Positions 15,489 to 23,970 of a DNA stretch of 24,489 bases are shown piece by piece; position 1 is the stretch's first letter; every line of letters begins with the position of its first letter. The translations under genes were made by a program, and so were the position numbers. The DNA lies in assembly GCA_002454975.1 (NCBI GenBank), contig DKJZ01000050.1, positions 1 through 24,489 of the forward strand, written 5' to 3'. The DNA comes from Hylemonella sp. UBA6679. Lineage in GTDB: Bacteria; Pseudomonadota; Gammaproteobacteria; Burkholderiales; Burkholderiaceae_C. The notes under the pieces are model-generated. The model saw only the letters and a program-made list of their open reading frames with translations. It ran no database searches and was not told the DNA's origin.

Positions 15489-16058
15489 TTAGTCCTCGAT
15501 GCCTCGCTGGGCCGGAATACCAGCCTTAAAGGCGTGCTTGACCATTTGCATCTCGGTCACGGTATCGGCCAGCTCGATGATTTCCGGGGGACAGCGGCGA
15601 CCGGTCAGACACACATGCACGTCGGCCGGACGGGTACGCAGTGTCTGCAAAACGTCTTGAAGGTCAAGCCAACCGTAGATCAAAGGATAAGTGACTTCAT
15701 CAAGCACCACCAGGAAATGTTTACCGGCAAGAATGATCGCCTTAGCTCGAAGCCAGCCTTCTCGGGCCAGCTGGGCTGATCGGTCCAGATCCTGGCTCTT
15801 CCAGCTGAAGCCATCGCCCAGCCCTTCGATCGGTATGCCAATCTGTTCGAACATACGGTGCTCACCAAAGCGGGCACTGGGCACTTTCATGAACTGATAA
15901 ATCTTAACCGGCTTGCCGCGCCCATGCGCGCGCAGCGCCAGACCAAAAGCGGCCGTACTCTTACCTTTGCCATCTCCGGTGTTGACGATCAAAATGCCGC
16001 GTCGCTCACCTTCGGGTTTTTCGTAAGGTTTTTCTGTTGGTGGTTTTTCAAGTTGCAT
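15489..16058 (-). CDS. cobO: Cob(I)yrinic acid a,c-diamide adenosyltransferase (CobO/BtuR)
   Basis: ATP:corrinoid adenosyltransferase that puts the 5'-deoxyadenosyl group on cobalt of corrinoid intermediates and of salvaged corrinoids. From the chosen ATG (16058, preceded by GGAG at 9 bases) the protein has 189 aa. It carries the P-loop NTGDGKGKST (26-35), the LRAHGRG and YQFMK segments, VLDEVTYPL (about 118-126) and VCLTGRRCP, all typical of the CobA/CobO/BtuR class. The open frame continues upstream to 16205, but that part overlaps btuD and is not family-like. It is separated from btuD by 17 bases. Confidence 0.95.
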   Translation of the reverse strand: MQLEKPPTEKPYEKPEGERRGILIVNTGDGKGKSTAAFGLALRAHGRGKPVKIYQFMKVPSARFGEHRMFEQIGIPIEGLGDGFSWKSQDLDRSAQLAREGWLRAKAIILAGKHFLVVLDEVTYPLIYGWLDLQDVLQTLRTRPADVHVCLTGRRCPPEIIELADTVTEMQMVKHAFKAGIPAQRGIED

Positions 16059-16075
16059 GAAATTTGACTCCGCAA

Positions 16076-16873
16076 TCAGGCGGGCGATCTGGGCAAGGTC
16101 ACCCACTGGCCTTCGAGCGCCCGCACCATCAAACGGTGATCGAACACCGCCTCCAATGCCCGGTGGGTTTCTGCTGCCGAGCTTGCACCCTGATGGGTCA
16201 CACACCCCTTAGCCAAGATGACCAATTCGTCAGCCTGCAGTGCCATGGGGATTTCGTGCAACACACTCACCACGGTGCGTCCTTGTTTCACCAAAGCTTG
16301 CACCATGTTCATCCAGTCTGTTTGATGTGGCGGGTCGAGGTTGGCCAGCGGTTCATCCATCAGCAGCACAGTCGCTTCAACAGCCAAAGCACGCGCCAAT
16401 AAAACACGCTGACGCTCCCCTCCGCTGAGTTGACCCAACGGTCGTGCACGCCAGTCCCATGCCTGGGTAGTTCGCAGGGCCTGCTCCACTGCAGCGCGGT
16501 CTTGCTCATTGGGCTGAGCCAACCACGCTTGATACGGCAAGCGACCCAACATGGCCACATCCCAAACCGTCAAATCATCGGCGGAGGCTTCATTTTGTCC
16601 AAGCCATGACATTTGGCGGGCCCGTTCCCGATGTGTCCAGCTTCGCAATGGCGCGCCCAATAGTTGCACATCCCCCTCGCACGGCAACAAACCGGCAAAC
16701 ACTTTCAACAAAGTGGATTTGCCCGCGCCATTGGGACCCACAATGCTCGTCCATCGGCCTGCTGCAAGACTCAGTGACACGCCGTGCAGCACCTGCTTTC
16801 GGGCTGCACCATGGCCCAAGAACACATTCACATGGTCCACTTGCAGCGCACGCAAATTGCTCATGGCTGTCAT
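16076..16873 (-). CDS. btuD: Cobalamin ABC transporter ATP-binding protein (BtuD-like)
   Basis: Cytoplasmic ATPase of a FecE/BtuD-type importer, 265 aa. Walker A GPNGAGKST (46-54), Q-loop WLGQNE (about 90-95), signature LSGGERQRV (149-157), Walker B VLLMDEP (169-175) and the switch His in VVSVLHEIP are all present. The start at 16873 overlaps the permease stop by 4 bases and has GGAG seven bases upstream. Substrate assignment to corrinoids comes from the operon: btuF and btuC lie directly upstream, and the whole set is downstream of a cobalamin riboswitch. Confidence 0.93.
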   Translation of the reverse strand: MTAMSNLRALQVDHVNVFLGHGAARKQVLHGVSLSLAAGRWTSIVGPNGAGKSTLLKVFAGLLPCEGDVQLLGAPLRSWTHRERARQMSWLGQNEASADDLTVWDVAMLGRLPYQAWLAQPNEQDRAAVEQALRTTQAWDWRARPLGQLSGGERQRVLLARALAVEATVLLMDEPLANLDPPHQTDWMNMVQALVKQGRTVVSVLHEIPMALQADELVILAKGCVTHQGASSAAETHRALEAVFDHRLMVRALEGQWVTLPRSPA

Positions 16874-17949
16874 CCGGCTTCTCCTGGACGTGTCTGACCC
16901 CGGTGCATCAACCAGAGCAGATAACCCCCTCCCAAGACGGCCGTCAAAACCCCAACCGGCAATTCTTGAGGGGCAATCAGGCCACGGGCCAAAATGTCAG
17001 CACTCAGCAGCAAGATTCCGCCCACCAGACTGGCCAATAGCATGAGGTTAGCGTGTGTGGTTTTGACAAGAGAACGCGTCAAATGTGGGGCAGCTAAGCC
17101 CACAAAAGCGATCAAACCCGTTTGGGCCACTGCCGTGCCAGTGGCCAGAGCCAGAACAGCCACCAGTGCAACACGCATGGGCCCCACAGGCAAGCCCAGG
17201 CTGAAAGCGGTTGCATCGCCCAGGCTGAGACCATCCAGCACACGCGCCAGCAACCAGGAAACCAACCAGCAAATCAACCAAACCCCCAGCATCAACACCG
17301 ACGATGTCCAGCCGACAAAAGCCGTGGAGCCAAGCATGAAGGCTTGCATAGCCTGAAGAGAATCCGGCGAAAACAGCAAGACCAAGTGGGTGCAAGCCCC
17401 CAGCACCACCCCGACAACAACGCCTGAAAGCAAAAGACGCAAGGTGTGCCCGACACCACGCGAGAGCAGCAGCGTCAGCAACACCGCCAAGACGGCGCCC
17501 ACAAATGCAGCGCCTGTTAAACCCAGTCGCACCCATAGGTTGCTGGAAAAGACGCCAATGGCCATGCCGCCATTCATCATGCTGGCCCCGCCCAGCATGC
17601 CCGCACCACCACCCAATGCAGCTAAAGCCATAGCCACACCCAGCGAAGCCCCTGACGCACTACCCAGCAGATAAGGGTCTGCCAACGCATTGCGAAACAA
17701 GCCCTGCGCCACGGCACCAGCCAGCCCCAACAAGGCCCCTGCCGCCCACGCCCCCACCGTTCTGGGCAAGCGGATTTCCCAAACGATTTGCCTGGCCATA
17801 GCTGCCTGTTCAGTAGGAACATCAGCCCTCCAGAGCAGCAACATTAGGTTTTCCAGGCCTGTACTGCCAACACAAACGCCAATTGCAGTTAGTAGCAATG
17901 CCAGCACCACGCCCAACAAGACCAGCCAGCGAGTTCGTTGCTTCATCAT
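16870..17949 (-). CDS. btuC: Cobalamin ABC transporter permease (BtuC/FecCD family)
   Basis: Inner-membrane permease, 359 aa from ATG 17949. It is rich in transmembrane segments, about ten in the family, the first just after the basic MMKQRTR start. The family-specific segment GLIAFVGLAAPHLTRSLV lies near residue 290, and the loop there docks to BtuD. An ATPase partner overlaps the stop by 4 bases, and the binding-protein stop overlaps the chosen start (ATGA). AGGAAAG precedes the start. An upstream in-frame ATG at 17991 lies inside btuF and is less likely. FecCD permeases also import heme or siderophores; context favours corrinoids. Confidence 0.92.
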   Translation of the reverse strand: MMKQRTRWLVLLGVVLALLLTAIGVCVGSTGLENLMLLLWRADVPTEQAAMARQIVWEIRLPRTVGAWAAGALLGLAGAVAQGLFRNALADPYLLGSASGASLGVAMALAALGGGAGMLGGASMMNGGMAIGVFSSNLWVRLGLTGAAFVGAVLAVLLTLLLSRGVGHTLRLLLSGVVVGVVLGACTHLVLLFSPDSLQAMQAFMLGSTAFVGWTSSVLMLGVWLICWLVSWLLARVLDGLSLGDATAFSLGLPVGPMRVALVAVLALATGTAVAQTGLIAFVGLAAPHLTRSLVKTTHANLMLLASLVGGILLLSADILARGLIAPQELPVGVLTAVLGGGYLLWLMHRGQTRPGEAG

Positions 17950-18839
17950 GGTTTCTTTCCTGCCATGATTTGCGCTTTGGCGGTAAGACACCCAGCCATG
18001 ATGCGTGCAGCTTCAGCCATTCGAGGACCTGGTCGAACCAACACATTTGACTGATCAACCTCAAATACACACAACCGACTCTCTCGAATAGCTCGAATCT
18101 GCCCCCACCCTGGTCGTTGGACCAAACCAACCGCACTTCGTTGTCCGACCATGATGAGGTCAGGGTTGGCTCGAACCACAAACTCGGGATTCAGTTTAGG
18201 AAAAGGGCCCATCTCGGAAGAGACAATGTTCTTCACACCCAGTCGCGTCAGTGTTTCACCAATGAATGAAGACTCACCTGCTGCATACGGTCCTTGATTC
18301 ACTTCGAAATAAACACGGGTACCTCGAACCGAGGATGGCAAGGACTGCGCAGCAGCAGAGACCCCAGCATCGATCGCACGCCAGACTTTCTGAGCATCGG
18401 GCACCTCCAGCAATTGACCAACTTTGAGCAAGACGCGCTGCACATCGGCATGAGTTCTGGGCTCCAAGGCCACAACTTTGACTCCCAGCGATTGCAGACG
18501 ATCCCCCACCTTGGACGATGTGGCCATCAACACCACATCTGGCCGCAGCGCAACAATGGCCTCGATGCTGGGATCGAGTCCACCTCCTACCTGAGGCAAG
18601 CGTTGCACAGAGGCCGGATAGTTGGAGTACCGGTCAACGCCGACCAGTCTGTGGCATTGATCGAGTTCACAAACGGTCTCGGTCAGCGACGGCAAGAGAC
18701 TCACGATCCGCTGGGGCGAGCGATCAAAGGATACCGAAACTCCTCGGTCATCGATCACCGTCAGGGCATGCCCCGATACAGGGGTCCAGGCAACCAATAC
18801 CCAAGCAAAGGTGCGTAAAAAAACCTTCCATGAACTCAT
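17946..18839 (-). CDS. btuF: Periplasmic cobalamin-binding protein (BtuF-like)
   Basis: Class III substrate-binding protein with a signal peptide: basic start MSSWKVFLR, a hydrophobic core, and a likely cleavage after SGHA (about residue 25). The mature part begins LTVIDDRGVSVSFDRSPQR and has the BtuF-like motif SLLPSLTETVCELDQCHRLVGVDRYSNYP, then GGGLDPSIEAIVALRPDVVL, as in family members. From the chosen ATG it has 297 aa. That ATG overlaps the cobU stop (ATGA); the longer frame to 18896 would mask the signal peptide. It delivers corrinoids to BtuCD. Confidence 0.92.
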   Translation of the reverse strand: MSSWKVFLRTFAWVLVAWTPVSGHALTVIDDRGVSVSFDRSPQRIVSLLPSLTETVCELDQCHRLVGVDRYSNYPASVQRLPQVGGGLDPSIEAIVALRPDVVLMATSSKVGDRLQSLGVKVVALEPRTHADVQRVLLKVGQLLEVPDAQKVWRAIDAGVSAAAQSLPSSVRGTRVYFEVNQGPYAAGESSFIGETLTRLGVKNIVSSEMGPFPKLNPEFVVRANPDLIMVGQRSAVGLVQRPGWGQIRAIRESRLCVFEVDQSNVLVRPGPRMAEAARIMAGCLTAKAQIMAGKKP

Positions 18840-19411
18840 GGGTTTCCTTTCAAGGTCAAGGGCAACCCAGCACTCATGAGTGTGACGCGCGAGCACTCTG
18901 CAGCCAGGAGTTGATTCAATCTTCCTTGTGCGTCCACAAACATGCGGACATCCTTACCCAGAGGGATTACTCCGAGGCCGATCTCATTGCTGACCAAAAC
19001 CACCGGGGCCGATGCATCTGCAATAGCTTGAATAAGTTGCCCAGCGGCCAACTGCATCTCCTTCTCGTCGAGTGCTTTGCTTGCATTGGCGGGCATCAAC
19101 AAATTGGTCAACCACAGGGTCATGCAGTCCACCACAATGAGCGTTTGGCGTGTGCTTAGCTTGATTATTGCTTCGGCAATCGCAACAGGTTCTTCGACCG
19201 TCTGCATGCCTGGCAAACGCTGTGCCCGGTCGGCCTGATGCCTTTCAATCCTGGCCTGCATTTCGGCATCCCAAGCTTGAGCAGTGGCCAGCATGACAGC
19301 ACGGTGTTGGGCATCTTGAGAGAGCCATTGACTGGCCAGCATTTCTGCGCGACGCGATTTGCCGCTGCGCTGCCCACCCAGAATCAATTCGCTGCGGGCA
19401 ATTTCAACCAT
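18836..19411 (-). CDS. cobU: Adenosylcobinamide kinase / guanylyltransferase (CobU/CobP)
   Basis: Bifunctional enzyme that phosphorylates adenosylcobinamide and then transfers GMP to give adenosylcobinamide-GDP, the substrate of CobS. The 191-aa protein has the P-loop GGQRSGKS (12-19), ATAQAWDAEMQARIERHQ with His58 as the expected guanylylated residue, a Walker-B-like VVDCMTLWLTNLL (about 93-105) and VLVSNEIGLGVIP. Length fits the family. Its start overlaps the preceding stop by 8 bases and its stop overlaps btuF. Confidence 0.95.
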   Translation of the reverse strand: MVEIARSELILGGQRSGKSRRAEMLASQWLSQDAQHRAVMLATAQAWDAEMQARIERHQADRAQRLPGMQTVEEPVAIAEAIIKLSTRQTLIVVDCMTLWLTNLLMPANASKALDEKEMQLAAGQLIQAIADASAPVVLVSNEIGLGVIPLGKDVRMFVDAQGRLNQLLAAECSRVTLMSAGLPLTLKGNP

Positions 19412-20225
19412 AGGTCACCATCCATTGGCGCACGATGCGGTGTAGTTGTTCCACCCCATCGGTCAAAGCGGCTGGCCCCGGTTGCAGGATGTCGGCCGAC
19501 TTGATTTCAAACAATTGAGCATTGCGTACAGCAGGAACTTCTTGCCAGCCAGGGCGTTGCGCCACTTTTTCAGGGCGAAATTTCTTACCACACCAAGAGC
19601 CGATGACTATGTCTGGTGCTCTCACAACGATTTCTGCTCCATCCGCAATGATTCGATTCTTCCCCATCGGCTGCACAGCCAACTCAGGAAAAATGTCATC
19701 GCCACCTGCAATGCCGAGCAACTCGGACACCCAGCGAATGCCACTGATGTGCGGCTCGTCCCATTCTTCGAAAAATACCCTCGGTCGGCGTTTGCCTGAA
19801 TTCTGCAAAGCCACAATTTCGGCACAGATAGCTTGCAAACGCTCTCGCATGACCGCAATGCGCTTCATCCCATCTGAAGCACAATCCACCATAGCCGCCA
19901 CCTGGTAGAGCATAGAAAAAATCTGCTCCACACTGCGCTGGTTAAACACAGTGACTTGCACACCGGCACGAATCAAGGCTGCAGCGATGTCGGCCTGCAG
20001 GTCGGAAAATCCAAATACACAGTCTGGTTGCAACGCCAAAATCTTGTCAATCTTGGCGTTCAAAAATGCACTGACCTTGGGTTTTTCATCGCGTGCACGG
20101 CGCGGACGCACGGTGTAACCCGAGATGCCGACGATGCGCCATTCTTGCCCAAGCAGGTATAGCCACTCGGTCGTTTCCTCGGTAAGGCAAACAATGCGTT
20201 GTGGCCCCAATGCTATTTGAGTCAT
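19404..20225 (-). CDS. BtuF-like corrinoid-binding protein without signal peptide
   Basis: Belongs to the BtuF/FepB-type periplasmic-binding superfamily (IVCLTEETTEWLYLLGQEWRI at the N-terminus corresponds to the family start), but the chosen ATG (20225) gives a 273-aa protein with no signal peptide. The extra upstream codons to 20279 overlap cobB and also do not make one. FFEEWDEPHISGIRWVSEL (about 150-168) and the ending GPAALTDGVEQLHRIV are typical of a subfamily usually annotated cobalamin-binding protein in cob operons. It is presumably cytosolic, so it cannot be the ordinary BtuCD feeder; binding or storage of corrinoid intermediates is an inference. The start overlaps the cobB stop by 4 bases. 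Confidence 0.85.
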   Translation of the reverse strand: MTQIALGPQRIVCLTEETTEWLYLLGQEWRIVGISGYTVRPRRARDEKPKVSAFLNAKIDKILALQPDCVFGFSDLQADIAAALIRAGVQVTVFNQRSVEQIFSMLYQVAAMVDCASDGMKRIAVMRERLQAICAEIVALQNSGKRRPRVFFEEWDEPHISGIRWVSELLGIAGGDDIFPELAVQPMGKNRIIADGAEIVVRAPDIVIGSWCGKKFRPEKVAQRPGWQEVPAVRNAQLFEIKSADILQPGPAALTDGVEQLHRIVRQWMVTYG

Positions 20226-21568
20226 TGCAGCGCCTTGGAGAACAACATGGCAGTCGTTTTGGGATTGGAGGGGAACCATGCATGGAAATAACTTGCACGC
20301 AATGACCCCATGCCGTACACCGCTTCTGGTTTCCCATAAACACCTTGTGGCTCAGTGTGGGATAAAGGTGTGAGTGTCGTTTCGGTCAATGAGTGATGAA
20401 AAGTGTGACCACGCAGTTGACCGTTAGACGTTACCCATTGCTGTGGCCCCAGAGCCACCAGGCGTTTTTGCATTCGCACGTAACCCGGCAAGATGCCCCA
20501 CATAGGAACCTCGGTGCTATCAACAAGTGAGAGCCCCTGAAATAGTGCCATCATGCCGCCACATTCTGCCCAAACCGGCTTGTCTGCCTCCAAATGGAGT
20601 TGAAGGGAGCCACGAAATTTCTCGGCACCTGATAGCGCTGGCGCGTGAAGCTCTGGATACCCCCCAGGTAGCCACAAGGCATCACATTGAGGTATAAGCT
20701 CGTCTGCCACAGGCGAGAAGAACACCACGTTGGCCCCTAACTCACGCAAGGCATCAAGGTTAGATGGGTAGATAAAACAAAACGCGGCATCTCGCGCCAC
20801 CGCAATGGTCTGACCGGCCAAATAGGGCGTTATTGACAACGGTGGGGGTTCAGGAAACTCGACTGCCCAACGCTGCCAATCGGTCAGCGACATCTGACCT
20901 ACGGGCTCAGTCGCCAGCAAATCGGCAATCGCATCCAACCGAGACGTTGCATCAGCCAATTCGGATGCAACAGTCAAGCCCAAATGACGTTCTGGCATTG
21001 CACCTGCCTCACTTCGATACAAAGCACCCAACCAACCGGCATCAAGGGCCTTTTTTTGCATTGGGTTTTCACATACAGCCGATGCCAGCATGCGGGCATG
21101 GGAAACACCGGCCACCCGATTCGCCAGCACGCCCGCCCAAGGCAAACTGGGGCAGTAGTGACGCAAGCCATACGCGATGGCACCAAAAGTACCTGCCATG
21201 GCCGATGCATCAATTACAGCCAATACAGGAATACCTAATTTAATCGACAAATCTGCTGCACTCGGATCTCCATCAAAAAGGCCCATCACCCCTTCGATGA
21301 GAATCAGATCTGCCTGCTTTGCTGCTTGGTACAAGCGGCGACGAACATCTTCTTCGCCATTGAGCCAAAGATCAAGGTTGTATACCTCATGACCGCTGGC
21401 CAGGGTGTGCCATAACGGATCCAGAAAATCCGGACCACATTTGAACACCCGCACCCGCATACCCTGCTTGGTCAATAGCCTGGCAAGGCCTGCAGTAACC
21501 GAGGTTTTACCCTGCCCGGAAGCAGGGGCTACGATCATCAGCGCAGGGCAGCGGATGCTTTGAGACAT
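20222..21568 (-). CDS. cobB: Cobyrinic acid a,c-diamide synthase (CobB/CbiA)
   Basis: Glutamine-dependent amidation of carboxylates a and c of (hydrogeno)byrinate or cobyrinate, the step before adenosylation by CobO. The 448-aa protein has the ATP-binding APASGQGKTSVTAGLA (14-29), FKCGPDFLDPLWH substrate/ATP region, EGVMGLFDG (about 95-103), and a glutamine amidotransferase domain with Cys336 in WAECGGMMALFQG and a C-terminal His in SYFHAWFPSNP. It starts 6 bases after btuB. Its presence, rather than only salvage genes, indicates that a,c-diamide formation occurs in this organism. Confidence 0.95.
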   Translation of the reverse strand: MSQSIRCPALMIVAPASGQGKTSVTAGLARLLTKQGMRVRVFKCGPDFLDPLWHTLASGHEVYNLDLWLNGEEDVRRRLYQAAKQADLILIEGVMGLFDGDPSAADLSIKLGIPVLAVIDASAMAGTFGAIAYGLRHYCPSLPWAGVLANRVAGVSHARMLASAVCENPMQKKALDAGWLGALYRSEAGAMPERHLGLTVASELADATSRLDAIADLLATEPVGQMSLTDWQRWAVEFPEPPPLSITPYLAGQTIAVARDAAFCFIYPSNLDALRELGANVVFFSPVADELIPQCDALWLPGGYPELHAPALSGAEKFRGSLQLHLEADKPVWAECGGMMALFQGLSLVDSTEVPMWGILPGYVRMQKRLVALGPQQWVTSNGQLRGHTFHHSLTETTLTPLSHTEPQGVYGKPEAVYGMGSLRASYFHAWFPSNPKTTAMLFSKALQ

Positions 21569-21574
21569 GAGCCC

Positions 21575-23413
21575 TTATTTTTGCGGGGCCCAAGTCAACC
21601 CCAGATAGAACGTGCGACCAGGCGTGGCATAGCCATTGGCCAGAACATAATTCTTGTCATTGAGGTTGTTGAGCTTGGCCAGCAATTTCCAGTCACGGTC
21701 AATTTGCTTACTGGCCGAAACGTTGATCAAGTTATATGAGGCCAGTCGGGTAGTGTTCGAGGCATTGTCAAAACGCTCTCCCACGTACTGCAACTCGCCT
21801 GCAACTCGCCAATCAGCAAGAGGCGCGTCAGCCGTCAACATGGCTTGATTACGCGCGCGGCGTGCGAGGACTTTTCCGGTATCCAGATTTTGGGGGGCCA
21901 TCCAATCGACCGAGGCGCCAAGATTGACATTGCCAACCCGAGTTCCACCCGAAATCGTGGTCCCCGTCATGCGCGCATGACCCGTATTGCCATAGCATCC
22001 CGCGTATGCGCCGACACCGTTGATACATGTACCAGGGCCACTGACATAATTGATCAGATTGTCCACATCGTTGTGGTACACAACCACTGAAGCACGGTTT
22101 TCACCGGACAACCAGCGAAGTCCAATCTCATGGTTATTGGACGTCTCAGCCTTCAGATTAGATGTGCCATAAATGCTGAAGCGCTGGAACAACGTAGGTA
22201 CGCGAAAGGCCGTGCCCGTTGAAGCTGTCGCTCTGAGCGTTGGGCTGATGGCGTATCCATAAGCAAGAGCGCTCGTAGACTTTCCACCAAATTCACTGTC
22301 TTCGTCATGACGTGCATTGGCTTGCAGCGAATGATCACCTAACTTGATACCGTATCCTAGGGCGACCGCATTTTGACTGCGATTTGTATTAGCGCTAGGA
22401 CGAGTGCTCGAGTTCTGAAGCTCATCTTCTCTTCGCTCCAGGTCGGCAGTCAACAATCCTGAGGCCAGACGCAACTCATTGTGAAACAAATAGGTCGTAA
22501 CCTGCGTTTCTGTCAGGTAAACAGAAGGTGTTGTTTCATATCGATCTGTTCCCTTGGTCATGCCCAATCGAGTAGACCAATCATCACTCCAGCGAGATGA
22601 CCAGTTGACACCAACTGTTTGCAAATGATGCTTGGCAATATCGTTTTGAGGCGGCACTGAACCATAACCGTCGTAACCCACTTTTTGATCATTGTCCAAA
22701 ACTGTCAGCTCTAGCTTTTGACCTGGCTGCACTTTCCAACCCAATCGACCAGAAAAAGATCTATTGCGATAGCCATCACGGTCATGATTTGTTCCGTTTG
22801 GCTGGGCGTCGAAGCCATCACTTTTATCTTCCGCCAGCCCCAGGGCGTAAGTCACATTACCTTCACCACCCCGCAAAGAGGTACTAATTTCACGAGTGTT
22901 GTACGAGCCAATGCCAACTCGAATAGAGGGATGAAATCCCGGCTCCCCATCGCGAGTGAAAATCTGAACTACTCCTGCCATGGCATCAGAGCCATACACA
23001 GCTGCAGCAGGCCCTCGCAGTACCTCGATTCGCTCCACTTGAGCCAGCGGGATGGATTCCCAAGTAGCGCCGCCAGTCGATTGCGAGTCAATACGCACAC
23101 CGTCAACAAATACAGCTGTAAAACGACTCTCTGCGCCACGAATGAAAACACCAGTTGTAGATGCCGGACCACCAGTTTGGCTGATTGTGATACCGGGAAG
23201 ACGAGCCAATACATCGGACACGGATGCAGCGCCGCTACGTTCAATCTGGTCGCGGTCAACAATGCTGACATCAGCTAACACTTCAGTCAGTGATACAGCG
23301 GTACGTGTAGCTGTAACAACGACAGGATCAAGGGTCGCTGCCGTTTGGGCAAAAGTTTGTGAAGCAAAAATGGCTGACAGCGAAGCTGCCACCAGCGTAA
23401 GACGTGGTTTCAT
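21575..23413 (-). CDS. btuB: TonB-dependent cobalamin outer-membrane receptor (BtuB)
   Basis: Outer-membrane beta-barrel transporter, 612 aa. The signal peptide MKPRLTLVAASLSAIFASQ has a likely cleavage after TFA (residue 22). TonB box DPVVVTATR (29-37) is followed by the plug domain: SGAASVSDVLARLPGI, FIRGAESRFTAVFVDGVRI, and VERIEVLRGPAAAVYGSDAM. The barrel fills the rest; the C-terminus (YLGLTWAPQK) ends four residues after the usual aromatic. TAGGAGA precedes the ATG. It is the first gene after the cobalamin riboswitch, typical for btuB, and shares its transcript with cobB and the rest of the B12 genes. Confidence 0.95.
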   Translation of the reverse strand: MKPRLTLVAASLSAIFASQTFAQTAATLDPVVVTATRTAVSLTEVLADVSIVDRDQIERSGAASVSDVLARLPGITISQTGGPASTTGVFIRGAESRFTAVFVDGVRIDSQSTGGATWESIPLAQVERIEVLRGPAAAVYGSDAMAGVVQIFTRDGEPGFHPSIRVGIGSYNTREISTSLRGGEGNVTYALGLAEDKSDGFDAQPNGTNHDRDGYRNRSFSGRLGWKVQPGQKLELTVLDNDQKVGYDGYGSVPPQNDIAKHHLQTVGVNWSSRWSDDWSTRLGMTKGTDRYETTPSVYLTETQVTTYLFHNELRLASGLLTADLERREDELQNSSTRPSANTNRSQNAVALGYGIKLGDHSLQANARHDEDSEFGGKSTSALAYGYAISPTLRATASTGTAFRVPTLFQRFSIYGTSNLKAETSNNHEIGLRWLSGENRASVVVYHNDVDNLINYVSGPGTCINGVGAYAGCYGNTGHARMTGTTISGGTRVGNVNLGASVDWMAPQNLDTGKVLARRARNQAMLTADAPLADWRVAGELQYVGERFDNASNTTRLASYNLINVSASKQIDRDWKLLAKLNNLNDKNYVLANGYATPGRTFYLGLTWAPQK

Positions 23414-23424
23414 AAAATCTCCTA

Positions 23425-23448
23425 ACGACTAAGCGCACCCGCAGTCGT
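23425..23448 (-). promoter_or_regulatory. btuB: Hairpin touching the btuB ribosome binding site
   Basis: In the mRNA, ACGACT and AGTCGT form a 6-bp stem around a 12-base loop that ends one base before AGGAG (23419-23423). It could limit ribosome access and serve as a translational output of the riboswitch. The effect is inferred from position. Confidence 0.35.
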
Positions 23449-23455
23449 ATTGCAC

Positions 23456-23517
23456 AAAAAAAGTGCAGGGAGCATTCATACGAACCATTAATGGCCCAGC
23501 CACACCCCGTAGCACTT
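23456..23517 (-). terminator. Candidate intrinsic terminator of the riboswitch expression platform
   Basis: On the minus strand AAGTGC (23512-23517) can pair with GCACTT (23461-23466), with additional GGGG/CCC pairing inside, and the 3' arm runs directly into seven T residues (23456-23462). The long interior contains CCATTAATGG, which can fold on itself. This resembles a Rho-independent terminator placed between aptamer and btuB, suggesting transcription attenuation when cobalamin is bound. Confidence 0.4.
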
Positions 23518-23527
23518 CGGTGATGCC

Positions 23528-23709
23528 ATAGGCCGGTATCCGGGCTTGTAAGTTTTGACGCACCGCCTTCCCAGGTCTGAACCCAGTGGCATATTGGTAC
23601 GCCCGCACTTACTTACCGTTGCGGGGGCAGCATCGGCTTTGCTTCTCTTGAAGAGAAACTCACCGCTTTCCCGTTTAACTTTGACTGCATGGGCAATCAA
23701 AGCACCTAT
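23528..23709 (-). promoter_or_regulatory. Cobalamin riboswitch (aptamer)
   Basis: On the minus strand the conserved blocks appear in order. GGGAAAGCGGTGA (about 23663-23675) comes first, then GATGCTGCCCCCGCAACGG, then GCCACTG (23584-23590), then GGGAAGG and AAGCCCGGATACCGGCC. The outer stem P1 can form from ATAGG (23705-23709) and CCTAT (23528-23532). This is the B12-binding class upstream of btuB in proteobacteria. Binding of adenosylcobalamin is expected to lower expression of the whole downstream operon. Confidence 0.93.
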
Positions 23710-23741
23710 AACATTCAAGAGTCTACCAGACGGATGCGTGC

Positions 23742-23963
23742 TTAGGGACCGTAATCAAACGATTCGGCTCGAATCGTCAGCGGAACTTTCCTTTGCTTTT
23801 TGTAAGTTTTTAATAAGTTTTTAAGATCACGAAGCGCCATGTTCGCTTCTTCATAGCTGTCATAGGTGAAGCTCATACCTCTGAGCTCGTCATAAATGGC
23901 TCCTATTGGTCGCCAATCATTTGGCGCAAACTTGCCCAGAAGAATGTATTTTTCTTGGTACAT
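23742..23963 (-). CDS. Unknown small protein, 73 aa
   Basis: The frame starts 7 bases after the DUF1636 stop on the same strand and ends 32 bases before the riboswitch P1 stem. The protein begins MYQEKYILLGKF and ends RAESFDYGP; it is mixed in charge, without cysteines, signal peptide or membrane segment. No family is recognised. The ribosome binding site is poor (ATAGAACG). Tight linkage to DUF1636 and amino acid composition like a real folded protein are the reasons for calling it a gene. Confidence 0.55.
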   Translation of the reverse strand: MYQEKYILLGKFAPNDWRPIGAIYDELRGMSFTYDSYEEANMALRDLKNLLKTYKKQRKVPLTIRAESFDYGP

Positions 23964-23970
23964 CGTTCTA

